A DNA stretch of 64,000 nt from Viridothelium virens (taxonomy: Eukaryota; Ascomycota; Dothideomycetes; Trypetheliales; Trypetheliaceae). Position 1 is the stretch's first letter. Each line of letters starts with the position of its first letter. Location of the stretch: assembly GCA_010094025.1 (NCBI GenBank), contig ML991824.1, positions 124,001 through 188,000 on the forward strand, given 5' to 3'. Below are positions 53,836 to 64,000 of this stretch, one piece after another. Position numbers and translations under genes: made by a program. The notes beneath the pieces are model-generated. The model was given only the letters and a program-made list of their open reading frames with translations. It was not told the DNA's origin and made no database searches.

Positions 53836-55779
53836 ATGGACCATGAAGCTCGCAGAACGGCTGCGAGAGAACGTGAGATATGGAGGAACATGGCGACGCT
53901 GGAACAGAACTCTATCGGAAGGGTCGAAGATAGATATGCAGGCGCAGCGCCGCCACGACCTCGTCGTCAACGAGAGCATCGGCGACATCACAGATTAAGA
54001 CGATCCAGTCATGATCATGGATCGTCAAATACTACTTTGGGACAAACACTAGCAATCCTAGCATCTTCAAGAAATGCCACCTCTGGCCTGCGTTCCCGTT
54101 CTGCAGGTGCCCTACCAGCAGTTTCAAACGTGGCGGAACTGACCCCAGATGAACCTCCGCCATCCTATGAGGACTCTCAAGCGCAAGTACAAGCGCAAGC
54201 ACCGGAACAGTCATTTCAAAATCTTAGTCTCCAGGATCATTCCTATCAACCTCAGCTCTCCTCCAGGAACCCCTTCAATGACGCAAATTCCAGGCGTCAC
54301 GGACGTTCTAATCGAATCGATCAACCTGCCATCTCTCGGCACCCGCGCTCTCACATCAATGCTACACTCTCAAACCCAGCACAACCGAGCTCTGCCCTTC
54401 TCGAGTATGCTCTACGTTTTACACGCCTGCAATCGTTCAGTCAGCCATCATTGTCTGCGTCTCGACTTGACCGACCCATTGTCATGCCTTCTCTGCCGGC
54501 AACATCACCTTCACATTCTTTCCCTATTGTAAAACCTGCTTCTCTCCCCCAACTCCCAAGCCGGATATTTCACACCTTTATCACTAATCTCAACATTCTT
54601 CTCTCCCTCTCTGCTGCAGACCCAATCTCCACTGCCAGCATCTCCGAACCCCTTGTACATACCTACATTTCCCGAATCAACTCGACACTGTTCCACCCAC
54701 AATACCTCCACGCCAGTCTCGTCCCAACGCCAGACCTCGCAGGCACATTGTTCCACCGGGATCCCTCCTACATCGAGACCTCGCGCGTTCTCAGTGCCCA
54801 AGCCGCCGCGCTCTCTCGTCAGCCCGTCAGGAGCCTGGAGTCCTGGGCCGACGTCGTGGATCCCTCAATCTCTATCCCGTCTCCGTCCTCGCCTTCCGTA
54901 TCCTCAGCTTTCACTTCCAACACTGCCCATTCAAACGAAAAAGACAATCCCGAGACCGCCGAGCTTCTTCGCCTTCGAGACGAGGTCCTTTCCGAGCGGA
55001 AAGCCGCCGCCCAGCTCGCCTCCGAGTTTAATTCTGCCTCTTCCAGCGCAATCCGCGCCTCGCTTGCTTCGCCCCCACAACAAGCCTTCAATACCTGGAC
55101 GGAATGGAACACGGGGGACCGGCATGTCGACCACGGGTTGCTGGAAGCTCCTCCGCACTCCACCTCCTCTGGCTCCAAATCGAACAAATCCAAGGGCAAG
55201 TCGAAGTCGAGGTTCAAGTCCAAGTCTGCGCGAGATCACGACGCCGAGTACGACAGTGACTCAAGCGTGTCTTCGGTCTCGTCCTCCTCGTCGACCTCAT
55301 CCTCCGATGATTCCGATCAAGATACGCATCGCATCGGTAGCAGCATTGGCAGTAGCATTGGTAACAGTATCGGTAGCAGCATCGGCAGCAGCATGATCGG
55401 TAGCAGCAGCAGCAAACATGACCGCAAACACGCCCGCCGCGAGAAAAAGCGCGCGCGCAAGTTCGAGTGGCGTTTGGCGAAGATCGGTCGCCGGGCGGAG
55501 CGGGACGTGCGGAGGGGAAAGAGGGATCCAGAGACGGTGCGGAGGGAGAAGGAAGAGGCGGTAGAGACGCTGGAGGCGAGGATGAGGCGGCGGGAGGCGA
55601 AAAGGAAGGGTAAAGGGAGGGCGAAAGGGGAAGAAAGAGAGACGGAAGGGGAGAAGGTGGTGTTGTGGTTGGTAATCCAGAATGGGAAGAGGAGAGAGGG
55701 AAAAAACGGAGTGGAGAGGGCGGCGCCTTCGTCTGAGAGATCTGAGTATCCGCGTGAGAAGGACGGGCCACCTGCGTAG
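53836..55779 (+). CDS. Disordered protein with PPxY motif and basic C-terminus
   Basis: This single-exon gene encodes 647 residues from ATG 53836 (context AAGATGG); the frame continues upstream to 53794, but that start is in a weaker context. No catalytic domain is recognised. The N-terminus is charged (MDHEARRTAAREREIWRNMA). At residues 107-112 there is PPPSYE, a WW-domain binding motif as in adaptors of Rsp5-type ubiquitin ligases. A possibly folded segment lies at about 255-340 (IFHTFITNLNILLSLSAADP). Then follow a Ser-rich acidic tract, an Ile-Gly-Ser-Ser tandem repeat, and a strongly basic Lys/Arg/Glu region (HARREKKRARKFEWRLAKIG) that may form a long helix. The Arg-rich ends suggest nucleic-acid or nuclear contacts. 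It is next to the rhamnose-type genes, but nothing ties it to them. Confidence 0.7.
   Translation: MDHEARRTAAREREIWRNMATLEQNSIGRVEDRYAGAAPPRPRRQREHRRHHRLRRSSHDHGSSNTTLGQTLAILASSRNATSGLRSRSAGALPAVSNVAELTPDEPPPSYEDSQAQVQAQAPEQSFQNLSLQDHSYQPQLSSRNPFNDANSRRHGRSNRIDQPAISRHPRSHINATLSNPAQPSSALLEYALRFTRLQSFSQPSLSASRLDRPIVMPSLPATSPSHSFPIVKPASLPQLPSRIFHTFITNLNILLSLSAADPISTASISEPLVHTYISRINSTLFHPQYLHASLVPTPDLAGTLFHRDPSYIETSRVLSAQAAALSRQPVRSLESWADVVDPSISIPSPSSPSVSSAFTSNTAHSNEKDNPETAELLRLRDEVLSERKAAAQLASEFNSASSSAIRASLASPPQQAFNTWTEWNTGDRHVDHGLLEAPPHSTSSGSKSNKSKGKSKSRFKSKSARDHDAEYDSDSSVSSVSSSSSTSSSDDSDQDTHRIGSSIGSSIGNSIGSSIGSSMIGSSSSKHDRKHARREKKRARKFEWRLAKIGRRAERDVRRGKRDPETVRREKEEAVETLEARMRRREAKRKGKGRAKGEERETEGEKVVLWLVIQNGKRREGKNGVERAAPSSERSEYPREKDGPPA
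55333..55413 (+). repeat. 12-bp tandem repeat coding Ile-Gly-Ser-Ser
   Basis: Five consecutive 12-bp units of the type ATCGGTAGCAGC, then ATG, then one further unit and a half, all in frame within the PPxY protein gene. Copies vary at one to three bases. Confidence 0.85.
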
Positions 55780-56020
55780 GTAAATGTTAAATCGTCTTAT
55801 TCAACTAACAAACTATAGTATATATGATGATCCACGGAAAAAAAAGTGACCGTGATAGGCATGTCCCATCCCTCTTATAAAACCCCCCTTTTACTGCGCC
55901 AGACAAGCTCAAACAGTAAGGCTACATTTAACTCGAAACATTATTCATGACTCACAAGCGAGAAGAGAGGAAAAAAAAACGCCTCCTCTTGCCCTCATTC
56001 AGACTCCTCCCGTAATGACC

Positions 56021-58083
56021 CTACGAAAAGTCCTCTTTACCCTCATCCTCAAACGCCCCAGGCATCACCGGCGACCCCTTCCTCTCCGTCGCCATCACCT
56101 CATGTACCGCATCCCCCACCGACTTTTCCTTTTCCTTCTCCTTCTCCTTCTCCTTCTCTTTCTCCCTCTCCACCACCTCAAACCCATTCGCCGAATCCAC
56201 CCTCGCATCCCCACTCCTCCTCCCCTCCTCCCCCGACCTCCTCCCAAACCCCGACCCCGGCCTCTCCGACACCGCCGACACCGGACTCTGCCCTCCCTCC
56301 GCCGCACTGCCCACCTCCGAATTGACCGACAGCAGCGACCCCTTCGACCCCTTGCGCATCGCGCGCCCCGGGTTCCGCGGCGGCAGCGCGGGCGGCGCGC
56401 GCTTCGGCACGGTGACGAGCCGCGCTTTGCTGGCGGTCGCGGTCGTAGTCGTCGTCGTCGTGGCGGCGGCGGCGGTGGAGACGAGCTGCGGTTTCGAGAT
56501 GAGCTGTGGGGAGGCGACGGCGGCGGCGGCCGCTTCGTGCACGACGATGGGCTCGTCGTCGGCGTCGGGCTCGGGCGCTTCGGGCTCGGGCGAGAGTTCG
56601 TGGGCGGTGGTGGAGGTGGAGGCGTCGTGGCCGTTGGTGAGGATGGCGGGGGGTGGTGAGGGAAGGGCGGAGAGAGGGGTTGAGGTCGTGCTGGCGATTG
56701 TGGCGGGATGGTGCTCGGGGACGTCGCTTAGGCTTGGCTGGCGGGAATGGCGGTGGGGACTGGTGCGCTTGGGGCTGGTGTCGGATTTGGCGTCGTCACC
56801 GCCATATTCGGTTTGCGTGGCTGAATCGACGGTCGGGGTGCGGTTTTCGGCGCTGAGGGTGCTGGTGCGCCAGCTGCTGCGGCGGCTGAGGGAGTGATTA
56901 CTGCGAGAGTCGATGCTGCGACGGTTGAAGGCTGGGTAGATGGGACTGGTGGGACTGGGCTTGAATTCGAAGTCATCGGCGGAAGCGCGCGCGCGAGTTG
57001 TTGCTTCGCGAATCTCCAAGCCGGCTTCTTGGAGGGCTTTGACGCCAAAAGGATCCGGGTCTTCCTTATCTGGGATGCCGAAAATATGACCGTCACCTTC
57101 TTCCCTGACCTCGAAATCTCCTGGAGGCGGCTCGCTCGGAACAAAGCTGGCATCGAAGTTCTTGTCGCCTTCTGCAGCTTTGACAGTCTCCATGAGCGTC
57201 TTGAGCTCATAAGGTGGATGCCGCACCTTTCCAGCTAATATATCAGCGACTGGTATCTTTTGATGATAGAATCTTTCGTTTTCGTCCGTTCTCTCGACGA
57301 CAATTGTGCCGTCGACTTGGACACCGGCATAGAAGCCTCTCGACTTCAGATATGTGAAGATTGGTGCTTGCCTCTTGTGCACTTCTGTCTCCAGAACGCC
57401 ACCAGCTCCAACTGGCCCAGCCACGGCGCTGATCTCGCCACCAAGCGTACATCGTAATTTCGAAAAGGCGTCCAGTGCTTTTTGCGTATTGATGACCACG
57501 ACGCAGTCATAAATGTCCACGCCCACTAAGAAGCCCAAGCCTGCAGTGTGCAGTAGAATGCCTGAGGGGGGGGACCAGGATCCGTCTTGGGTGCGACCAA
57601 GCAAAACTCCACTGCCACCTGCGCCTGACATCCAGAGACCAGTGCGCATAGTCGTGAAGATTGCAAGACCTTTGGCATTGCGAATGACCTACATAGAGTT
57701 CGTTAGTTGAGCTCTCGCCTCGAAGTTTATGGGACTGACTTCTGGAGGGATCTTTTTCAAGACTCTTTGTTTCTGCGTCGGACCATCTTGAGGCTTTTTG
57801 ACCTCGTCGTCGTAGAAACCATCCTCTGGAAAGTCATCAGCATCGCTCAATCCGTGTCATCCGCAGTCATCGCTGGGGAAGGCCTACTGCAGAAACTGCG
57901 CAAGATGCGAGCAGCCTTGTCGCTCTCCTTGTCCAAGGTTGTGGGCCAAAAAGCTTCGGAGCCCAATTTGTTCGACAACTTATTGACCGGGGCGCCGAGC
58001 TTGTCGGCCCACCCCCAAAGCTTGTCGAAGCCGGCCTTGCTGGTGGTTTTGGTCTTTGCCCATGCTGTTTGCTGCTGGGGCAT
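56021..58083 (-). CDS. SYLF (Ysc84-type) lipid-binding protein
   Basis: Three minus-strand exons (57888-58083, 57740-57825, 56021-57688) splice in frame to 649 residues. The N-terminal half is the SYLF/DUF500 domain: after SKAGFDKLWGWADKLGAPVN come EVIRNAKGLAIFTTMRTGLW, GSGVLLGRTQDGSWSPPSGI, GLGFLVGVDIYDCVVVINTQ and GGEISAVAGPVGAGG. Yeast Ysc84/Lsb3 and human SH3YL1 share this domain, which binds phosphoinositides and actin and acts in endocytosis, but those add a C-terminal SH3 domain. None is visible here; instead there is a long disordered tail with Pro-rich pieces (APPALPPRNPGRA), which could be an SH3 ligand, and a Lys-Glu repeat. The middle intron uses a GTCAGT donor and is confirmed by the continuous conserved sequence. 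Confidence 0.9.
56123..56170 (-). repeat. Microsatellite coding (Lys-Glu)n
   Basis: A pyrimidine-rich hexanucleotide-like run on the plus strand encodes alternating Lys and Glu near the C-terminus of the SYLF protein. A similar tract occurs in TRM1. Confidence 0.8.
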
Positions 58084-58869
58084 GGTGCGGGGTACGTCAC
58101 TTGGGAGTCAGTGGCACGGCCAGCATTGACTGTGTGGGTGGGGGCTGCAACGGATAGAGCGACTACAGTTTCACGAAAAACCGGTGGGACATGGCGGAGA
58201 ATGAGAGAAAGGGAAGATTACGGAGGTGGAAGGAACGAGTAGGTGAGGCGCTGAAAAATCACCTCACTGCCTCTTTTCAGCAGTACCTAGCACCAAGTAC
58301 AAGCGGCGGAAGACGCAGCCATGGATGCATGTGGCAGCTGACATCATGGCCAGGAACAGAGAAACGGCTGCTACTAAAAACTACTAATACTACTCCGTGC
58401 TTAGTCCTATCCGTATTAATCTCCGACACTTACCACCTTCGGCGTCAGTAGCCACTCCTCGTGTGGCGCCAAAGTTCGGTGCTTCAATAGCCTACAAGCC
58501 GAGAATGCCGTTTATGTTTCGTCAGTATCTTCCTCGCAAGAGTGTACCGCGGTTCGGAGAAACAGAGACATGGTGTGCACGATTGTTTCCTTTTGTTTCG
58601 TTTCCTTTTACTTGGGTTACCCTGTACGCGTAACCAACAACCCAGCCCAGCCACCTGCGAGTAATCAGTCCAACCAGAGGTGCTGCGGACGAGACCGCTG
58701 AAGCCTATCTGTATTATCGCATCTGATCAATGGGCCTTTCATTCTATTTCATTCGTTGCTCAAATACGTTAGCTGATACTATGTAGCGCTCAAGAGTTTG
58801 CCTGATCAAAATGCCAACCCGCTAAAATCAAATGTACCAAGACCTTCTCATAGAGACACATGTTTGCAT
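58084..58869. other. Intergenic stretch
   Basis: No coding region is supported; it holds the promoter of the SYLF gene and the 3' end of the reductase gene. Confidence 0.45.
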
Positions 58870-60016
58870 TTAGGCTTGCCCGTTCGTGCCGTTCTCGGCC
58901 TACATAACCAGTCAGCCTCCATGGAGATCAAAGATGGGATAAAGCGCCAGAATTCACCTGCTCAAGTGGCGAAATTTCCAGGATAGCTTTGCCAAAATTC
59001 TTTCCCTCAAGCATCCCCAGGAAGCCAGCTGCCGCATTCTCAATTCCTTCCGTTACACTCATTTTAGCCTTGAAGCTACCGTCGGCGATCCATTTCGAGA
59101 CCCTTTGTTGATGCTCTTGAGCATAGGCCTTCATGTTTGGGTCGCCAACTATGAAGCCTTGCATCTTGAGTCGCTTCCCGACTACTAGTACTAAATTCCG
59201 AATTGGGTAGAGTTCCTTGGGCTTGAGGTTGTACTGTGAGACCATGCCGCATGCAATGATCCTGCCGAATGGGTTCATCGCGTTGATCGCCGCCTCAAGC
59301 TGCTCTCCACCAACATTTTCGTAGTAGATGTTCAGGCCCTCTGGTGCCAATCTCTTCAACGCATCCGCTGGCTTTTCTTTTTTGTAATTGAAGCCGCCAT
59401 CGAAGCCGAGGTCGTTGGTGATAAACTCGAGCTTCTTATCATCTCCCACACTCCCAATGACCTTCAAGCCTTCGTGCTTGGCTAGTTGTCCAACCAGCTG
59501 CCCAACGGCACCACTCGCTGCACTGATGAAGATCGTCTCTCCCTTCTTTGGCTCACCAATTTCGTAGAAGGAGCTGTATGCCGTCAGCCCCGGCATTCCC
59601 AATGCACCAATGAAGATCTTGGGATCGAGGTTGTAGGGATTATTGAGCTGTTGCGCCGGAACCACGGCATTTTCATCCAAAAATGCATATTCCTCCATGC
59701 CACATTGCGCTTCAGTGACCACGAGATCTCCTGGCTTGAATTTGTCCGTATCCGATTTTACGACAGTGACGACAGCACGGTTGGTAATTGGGTTCCCAAC
59801 TTGGAAGGCAGGGGAATACGATTTGATGGAGGGATCCCGCATACGGCCTCGTTGGTAAGGGTCGAAGGAGATATAATGAACGCGTACAACGATACCGCCG
59901 GTGGGTGGAGGGGTGTTGTCAAGGTCGAATGGACGGTCTTCGACGACAAGATCTTCGCCGTCTTTGGGCCATCCCACGGGTATCTGCTTGAGAATGAGGC
60001 CTCGGTTTGAAACCAT
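58870..60016 (-). CDS. NADP-dependent alkenal/one reductase-like MDR
   Basis: The protein belongs to the zinc-free medium-chain reductases related to leukotriene B4 12-hydroxydehydrogenase and plant double-bond reductases, which reduce alpha,beta-unsaturated carbonyls with NADPH. It starts MVSNRGLILKQIPVGWPKDG at 60016; an upstream in-frame extension to 60202 looks like 5' leader. Family features: FDPYQRGRMRDPSIKSY, GALGMPGLTAYSSFYEIGEP, the nucleotide loop ISAASGAVGQLVGQLAKHEG, IYYENVGGEQLEAAINAMNP and GRIIACGMVSQYN. The main exon is 58958-60016. A 58-nt intron (58900-58957, donor GTGAAT, acceptor ATGTAG) joins a 30-nt exon (58870-58899), ending EQAENGTNGQA, 362 residues in total. Reading through instead gives a stop at 58928 and an end of VNSGALSHL. 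Both are possible. Confidence 0.87.
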
Positions 60017-61861
60017 GATGTATGTCTGACAATTTTCAAAGTTTTGGCACGAGGTGAGATCCCTGAACTGACTATACAAAGAAGTGCGTGGTGCAGAAGC
60101 TGTAAGAGCCTTGAAAGACAGTAGGGATATTAAAGAAATACACGACCGAAATTGCAGAAGCTTATTTTCTGCCGAGGGTCTGAGTATTTGACGATGATGC
60201 AATCATTAATTCGTCGTGCCTCATCCACCTACCCGAAGTAGCCAGCCTAGCTCAGGCTTCACGGTACGCACGTAGCGGGAGGAATCTTTACCGCGAACGG
60301 GGCTTTCAGCGTCTTTGGTGGGTATGCCGAGATCTTAGTTGCGGGAGATCCCATACCCGGCATTCTGTCGCTGTCCCGTGAAATTACTGGCGCTCGCGTG
60401 CCTAATACCTTAGCACCTTCAGGGTGGATAGTGGGGCTCGCATGTCGCCGCTTTCTAGGCTGAGAAGGATTACTGAACTGAAGCGTCCCACGGCGACGGC
60501 GAGGATTTAAAGGCTCTTCCTACATATCCCGTCAACCGACTTGCTTCACACCAAAGCCTATTTGGAGAATTCAGGCGAAGAGTGTAGCACCGGCCAAAAG
60601 GAGAAAGGATTAGCGCCGGCCGACAACTCGGTCACCGCATAGTTCAGGGAAAACAAGTATCAAAGATAGGAGACTCTTACCTTTATATTTCCTTTCAACT
60701 CCATAGCTCTCGGGCTGGTTGCCCTTCAAACTTTCCCAATCCGGAAATTTATACCATCCTGTATTCTGTTGAAAACTTGCATTAGATACCGTCTACAACT
60801 CGCAAAAGATAGGAAAATATTGTCGTTTTTGTTCTGCCGGGGAACCAAATGAACATCGTGCACCTCCATTCACCCAGCATGAATTGCCTTCACGAATATC
60901 GTCTCGAGTTAGCACACGGAGAACCGCTTCAGCTCGTGGCAATCCAGTACCTGAGGTACCCACGTGCCTGTCCCAGGATGACACTACTCCATTGAACCAG
61001 TATCCCGACTGCTGGGTATTCTGTCTGTTCCGTTGGCGCGTCTAGAAAATTGCCACAATCAGTAATGCGGATGGAGTCGGCGATGTCTCGTCACAGAAAA
61101 ATCCAATTGACCTCAAAAAATCAGGCCAGAAAATTCTGGAGATGACGGAAGTGAGGCCTTGTTGCGCTAAGATGCGTGCACTACTCTATCCGCAGAACAT
61201 TGTTTGGGGGCTCACGAGAAGGTTCGCACACGAGGAATAAGAGTGCAATAAAGAGTCGCAGGGACTGTATAGTCCGATATGTCCAGAGAATGTCCTTGTA
61301 CCGTAGCCGAATTCTCCGCACTGAGTACTGCTCAAAATATGCTTGTTCATCCACACCAACCGTCGAACGCATGCTAGTGGTGTAGGTCGGCAACAGAGTG
61401 TGGCATAGAGTTTGCCTCACTGTTTCAGCGTTAATGTCCATGGACTAGACGTAAGAGCTGAAGACTAAAAGCCACAGGCAATTGGTGATGAAAGTCATTC
61501 GTTCTTACGAGCGAATTTTGACGTAGCCGCAAAACAGACAAGTCGGAGATGACAAAGCCAGCTCGGCCAAGGTCTCGCGCTTCGGATTTATCATAATAGC
61601 TACATGAAATGGTGCCTCGAGACGCTGTGCATCCATGCGACCAAAGGAGATATAAAACTGCTGGCAGTAAGCAATCAGATCCAAAAATTGAAGTAAGCAG
61701 ACATTCAGTCAGACTCGATTTCCACATCTCTTCTCTGTATTGATTCTTCTTCGACCTCAAAATCTTCTTTGGATCAAATACTATTACTTCCTTCCCACTG
61801 CAATCGACTTCCAGGTACTTAGAATCCTATAACAAGGAACTGCTCCTTCCTTCCCTTTCAG
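60017..61861. other. 1.8-kb gene-free stretch
   Basis: No gene is supported. It lies between two diverging reductase genes. Frames at 60793-60984, 61181-61441 and 61431-61760 show no coding character. The last 100 bases before 61862 are pyrimidine-rich, as in a promoter. Confidence 0.45.
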
Positions 61862-62887
61862 ATGGAAATCCACGCCGCGGTCGTCACCACCTTTGGCTCT
61901 CCCCCAACCTACCAACCCTTCACCCTCCCACCCCCCGGACCCTCTCAACACCGCATCCGCGTCCTGGCCACCGCGCTGCACACCCTCGTCCGCGCCCGCG
62001 CCGCCGGCAAACACTACAGCTCGCCGCCCCTCCCGCAGATCCCCGGCGTCGACGGCGTCGGCCTCATCGAATCCTCCTCCGCCACCACCACCTCCTCCCT
62101 TCTCCCCGGGCAGCTCGTCTACTTCAACGCCCTCGCCAACCCCACCGGCTCCTTCGCCACGCACATCAACGTCGCCGCCGCCGACACCTTCCCCCTCCCC
62201 GCCAGCACCTCGCCCGCCACCCTCGCCGCAGTCGTGAACGGCGGAATGAGCAGCTGGATGGCGCTCACGTCGCGCGCGGGCATCAGCGCCAGCGACCAAG
62301 GTATCTCAAAGCCGTTCTCCGCGTGCGTGCTCGGCGCTACGGGAACGAGCGGCCGGATCGCGGTGCAGATGTGTAAGGCGCTGGGAGCGTCGACTGTGGT
62401 GGCGGTGGGGCGGAATGCGGGCGCGCTGGAGGCGACGAGGGAGCTTGGGGCGGATGTGCTGGTGCGGCTTCCGGGGGTGGGGGAGAAGGAGAAGGAGAAG
62501 GAGAAGCTGGAGGAGGTGGGGTGGGAGGCGGCGGCGGAGATGGATGTCGTGTTGGATTATTTGTGGGGGGAGACGAGCGCGGTGGCGATGCGGAGGGTGT
62601 TGGGGGCGAGGAGGGACAAGACGAGGAGATTGGTGTGGGTTGGGGTTGGATCGATTACGGGGGCGGTGGCCGGGGTGGATCAGAGTTTGTTGAGGAAGAG
62701 TAATACGATGATTTGTGGGTGTGGACCGGGGAGTTATAGCATGGACGAGCTGAGGCAGCAGTTGCCGAGATTATTGGAGGTGCTGGTGCAGAAGGGGGTG
62801 AGATCGGAGGTGGAGGTGAGGAAGTTGACGGATGTGGAGAAGGTCTGGGCGGAGACGGGAACGAAGAGATTGGTTTTCGAGCCGTGA
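61862..62887 (+). CDS. Quinone-oxidoreductase-like MDR protein
   Basis: This intronless gene encodes 341 residues of the medium-chain dehydrogenase/reductase superfamily. It has the N-terminal GroES-like part (HRIRVLATALHTLVRARAAG, then QIPGVDGVGLIE, GQLVYFNALANPTGSFATHI) and a Rossmann half with the loop CVLGATGTSGRIAVQMCKAL and VVAVGRNAGALEATRELGAD. The usual zinc-binding Cys and His residues of alcohol dehydrogenases are not seen, so it is likely an NADPH-dependent quinone or enone reductase. A Glu-Lys repeat (about 205-212) sits in a surface loop. The coding strand switches from C-rich to G-rich third positions midway, a local composition oddity. The substrate is unknown. Confidence 0.85.
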   Translation: MEIHAAVVTTFGSPPTYQPFTLPPPGPSQHRIRVLATALHTLVRARAAGKHYSSPPLPQIPGVDGVGLIESSSATTTSSLLPGQLVYFNALANPTGSFATHINVAAADTFPLPASTSPATLAAVVNGGMSSWMALTSRAGISASDQGISKPFSACVLGATGTSGRIAVQMCKALGASTVVAVGRNAGALEATRELGADVLVRLPGVGEKEKEKEKLEEVGWEAAAEMDVVLDYLWGETSAVAMRRVLGARRDKTRRLVWVGVGSITGAVAGVDQSLLRKSNTMICGCGPGSYSMDELRQQLPRLLEVLVQKGVRSEVEVRKLTDVEKVWAETGTKRLVFEP

Positions 62888-63223
62888 TTGAGAGTGGGCG
62901 TTGTTGGGTATTCTTGGTTGCTCTTTGGAAAGCGATTATTTGCTGGTTCTGACGTGAAGCAGTCTTTTTGGTTGGCATTCAATTGCTCTATAGGATAGAC
63001 CGTATATATAGTATGAGATTCTTCGTCTAGTTTCCGGGTCCTTGTGTGCCGATCTTCTATCGGAGCCTTTACTGATTCTTGGCCAAGCATGAGCACCGAT
63101 ATCGGTCTGAATTGGAGCTCGCCGGCATAAAGCTTTCTGGCCGGGAGAAACTTTTATTGGCAACCATTTGCCGTGGCTTTTGTCGTCGTCCAGAGATCGC
63201 TGATGAGGCACATCGATCCCAAT
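62888..63223. other. Convergent 3' intergenic stretch
   Basis: No coding region is supported. The plus-strand reductase and the minus-strand Maf gene both end here. Confidence 0.45.
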
Positions 63224-64000
63224 TCAATCGTCTTCTTCATCATCGTATACTCCTGCAGCCGCCTCGTCTTCCTCCTCTTCATCGTGCGTTACAACCTTTT
63301 CAATGAGCTGCAGCGTTGCCCGTAAAGGCAGTCCCACCACATTGTCAAAGGATCCGTCTATTTTTTCAATCAGTATCGATCCAATGCCCTGAATGCCGTA
63401 TCCGCCCGCTTTATCAGCGCCTTCTCGCGTCTTGACATATGCCGTGATCAGATCGTCCGTAACTGCTCTCCTGTCAGCATCTTAACCTTGGATTTCCTTC
63501 TGCGGCCCCCAACAAGGATCTCTTCCCTCAGAGTAGGAAAGATAGTAGGACCTACTCACCTGCCTGATCAAACTTCACCGCCGTCTCTTCCACTATCGTC
63601 TCCATCGCATACCCCGGCTCCCTCAAGCTCTCCAAAGGCCGCATCACCGCCACCGCCGTAAACACCTTATGCCACCCACCACTCCCCCTCAGCCCCACCA
63701 CGCCACCTCCCAACCCTCCACCCAGCGCCAACTCCCCATACCTCCCCCCTCCACCATCCACACCAACCCCTCCATCCTCTCCCAGCCCCCCCTTAGCCCC
63801 CGCCATCCCTCCTTCCCCTCCTCCACCCCCACCCCCCACCGCATCCCCATCCCTCAACCTCCTCAGCATCGCCACATGCTCCCGCTCACTCCTCGGCTTC
63901 TCCAGGATCATCCCGCTGGCCGAGACGACGACCGTGTCGGCCGCAAGCACGAGCGCCGGCTCCCCCTTCGCCTCGTTGTTGATCTCCTGCGCATACACCG
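63224..64000 (-). CDS. Maf-family nucleotide pyrophosphatase, C-terminal part
   Basis: Two minus-strand exons are visible: 63560 to beyond the right edge, and 63224-63462, joined over a 97-nt intron with a GTGAGT donor. Maf enzymes hydrolyse non-canonical or modified nucleoside triphosphates as a house-cleaning step. Conserved parts: [20 protein letters not shown] (with the family Asp), [32 protein letters not shown], and in the last exon [20 protein letters not shown] and [13 protein letters not shown]. The acidic tail ([19 protein letters not shown]) is longer than in bacteria. Between LRRLRD and HKVF a Gly-rich insertion of about 58 residues (63675-63848) replaces a short loop. The N-terminus, with the substrate-binding SxSPRR loop, is outside the window. 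Confidence 0.88.

Noticed and set aside
1-64000. tRNA, rRNA, CRISPR arrays, LTR elements
   Set aside because: No convincing B-box or cloverleaf, direct-repeat spacer array, or long terminal repeat pair was seen by eye; a dedicated search could still find a diverged copy.

Overview
The window looks like the nuclear genome of a filamentous ascomycete (Pezizomycotina; a Dothideomycete-like lineage fits but cannot be proven by eye). Genes lie on both strands. Most introns are short (about 50-70 nt) with GTAAGT-like donors and CTAAC/CTAAT-like branch sites. Typical fungal families are present: a SLN1 group histidine kinase, a Ppo-type fatty-acid dioxygenase, an HSF-type transcription factor and BTB proteins. 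There is no CRISPR array, rRNA or convincing tRNA. Exon boundaries were worked out by hand from splice sites, reading-frame phase and protein-family continuity; no alignment or search was run.

Layout: 0-9.8 kb holds the start of an unknown gene running off the left edge, two BTB/POZ-like genes and a large disordered protein with an N-terminal Cys cluster. 9.8-14.3 kb holds a purine phosphoribosyltransferase (HPT1) and an HSF-type regulator, followed by about 3 kb without genes. 17.4-24.8 kb is an oxidative group: a dioxygenase/P450 fusion of the Ppo family, a divergently transcribed heme-thiolate peroxidase and a small DUF1772 membrane protein. A fold-back MITE with TA ends follows at 25.7 kb. 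26-35.6 kb holds the nucleoporin NUP2, a peroxisomal SCP2 protein and an F-box protein. 37.3-39.7 kb is an uncharacterised 799-residue protein with a Cys cluster. 40.4-47.1 kb holds SLN1 and TRM1. 47.7-48.7 kb is a glycine-rich, probably GPI-anchored surface protein.

49.5-53.1 kb is a compact sugar-acid catabolic group: a DHDPS-family aldolase, an amidohydrolase-type lactonase and an SDR that closely resembles L-rhamnose 1-dehydrogenase. Together they can supply the oxidation, lactone hydrolysis and aldol cleavage steps of non-phosphorylated L-rhamnose breakdown; the dehydratase is not in the window. 53.8-64 kb holds a disordered PPxY protein, a SYLF-domain protein, two zinc-free MDR reductases and a Maf pyrophosphatase running off the right edge.

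Points that most deserve a second look: the Ppo protein whose P450 domain appears to have lost its heme-thiolate Cys and which carries an unusual insertion; its pairing with a peroxidase that lacks a signal peptide; the predicted rhamnose mini-cluster; the 799-residue orphan; the palindromic MITE; and the dual-start TRM1.
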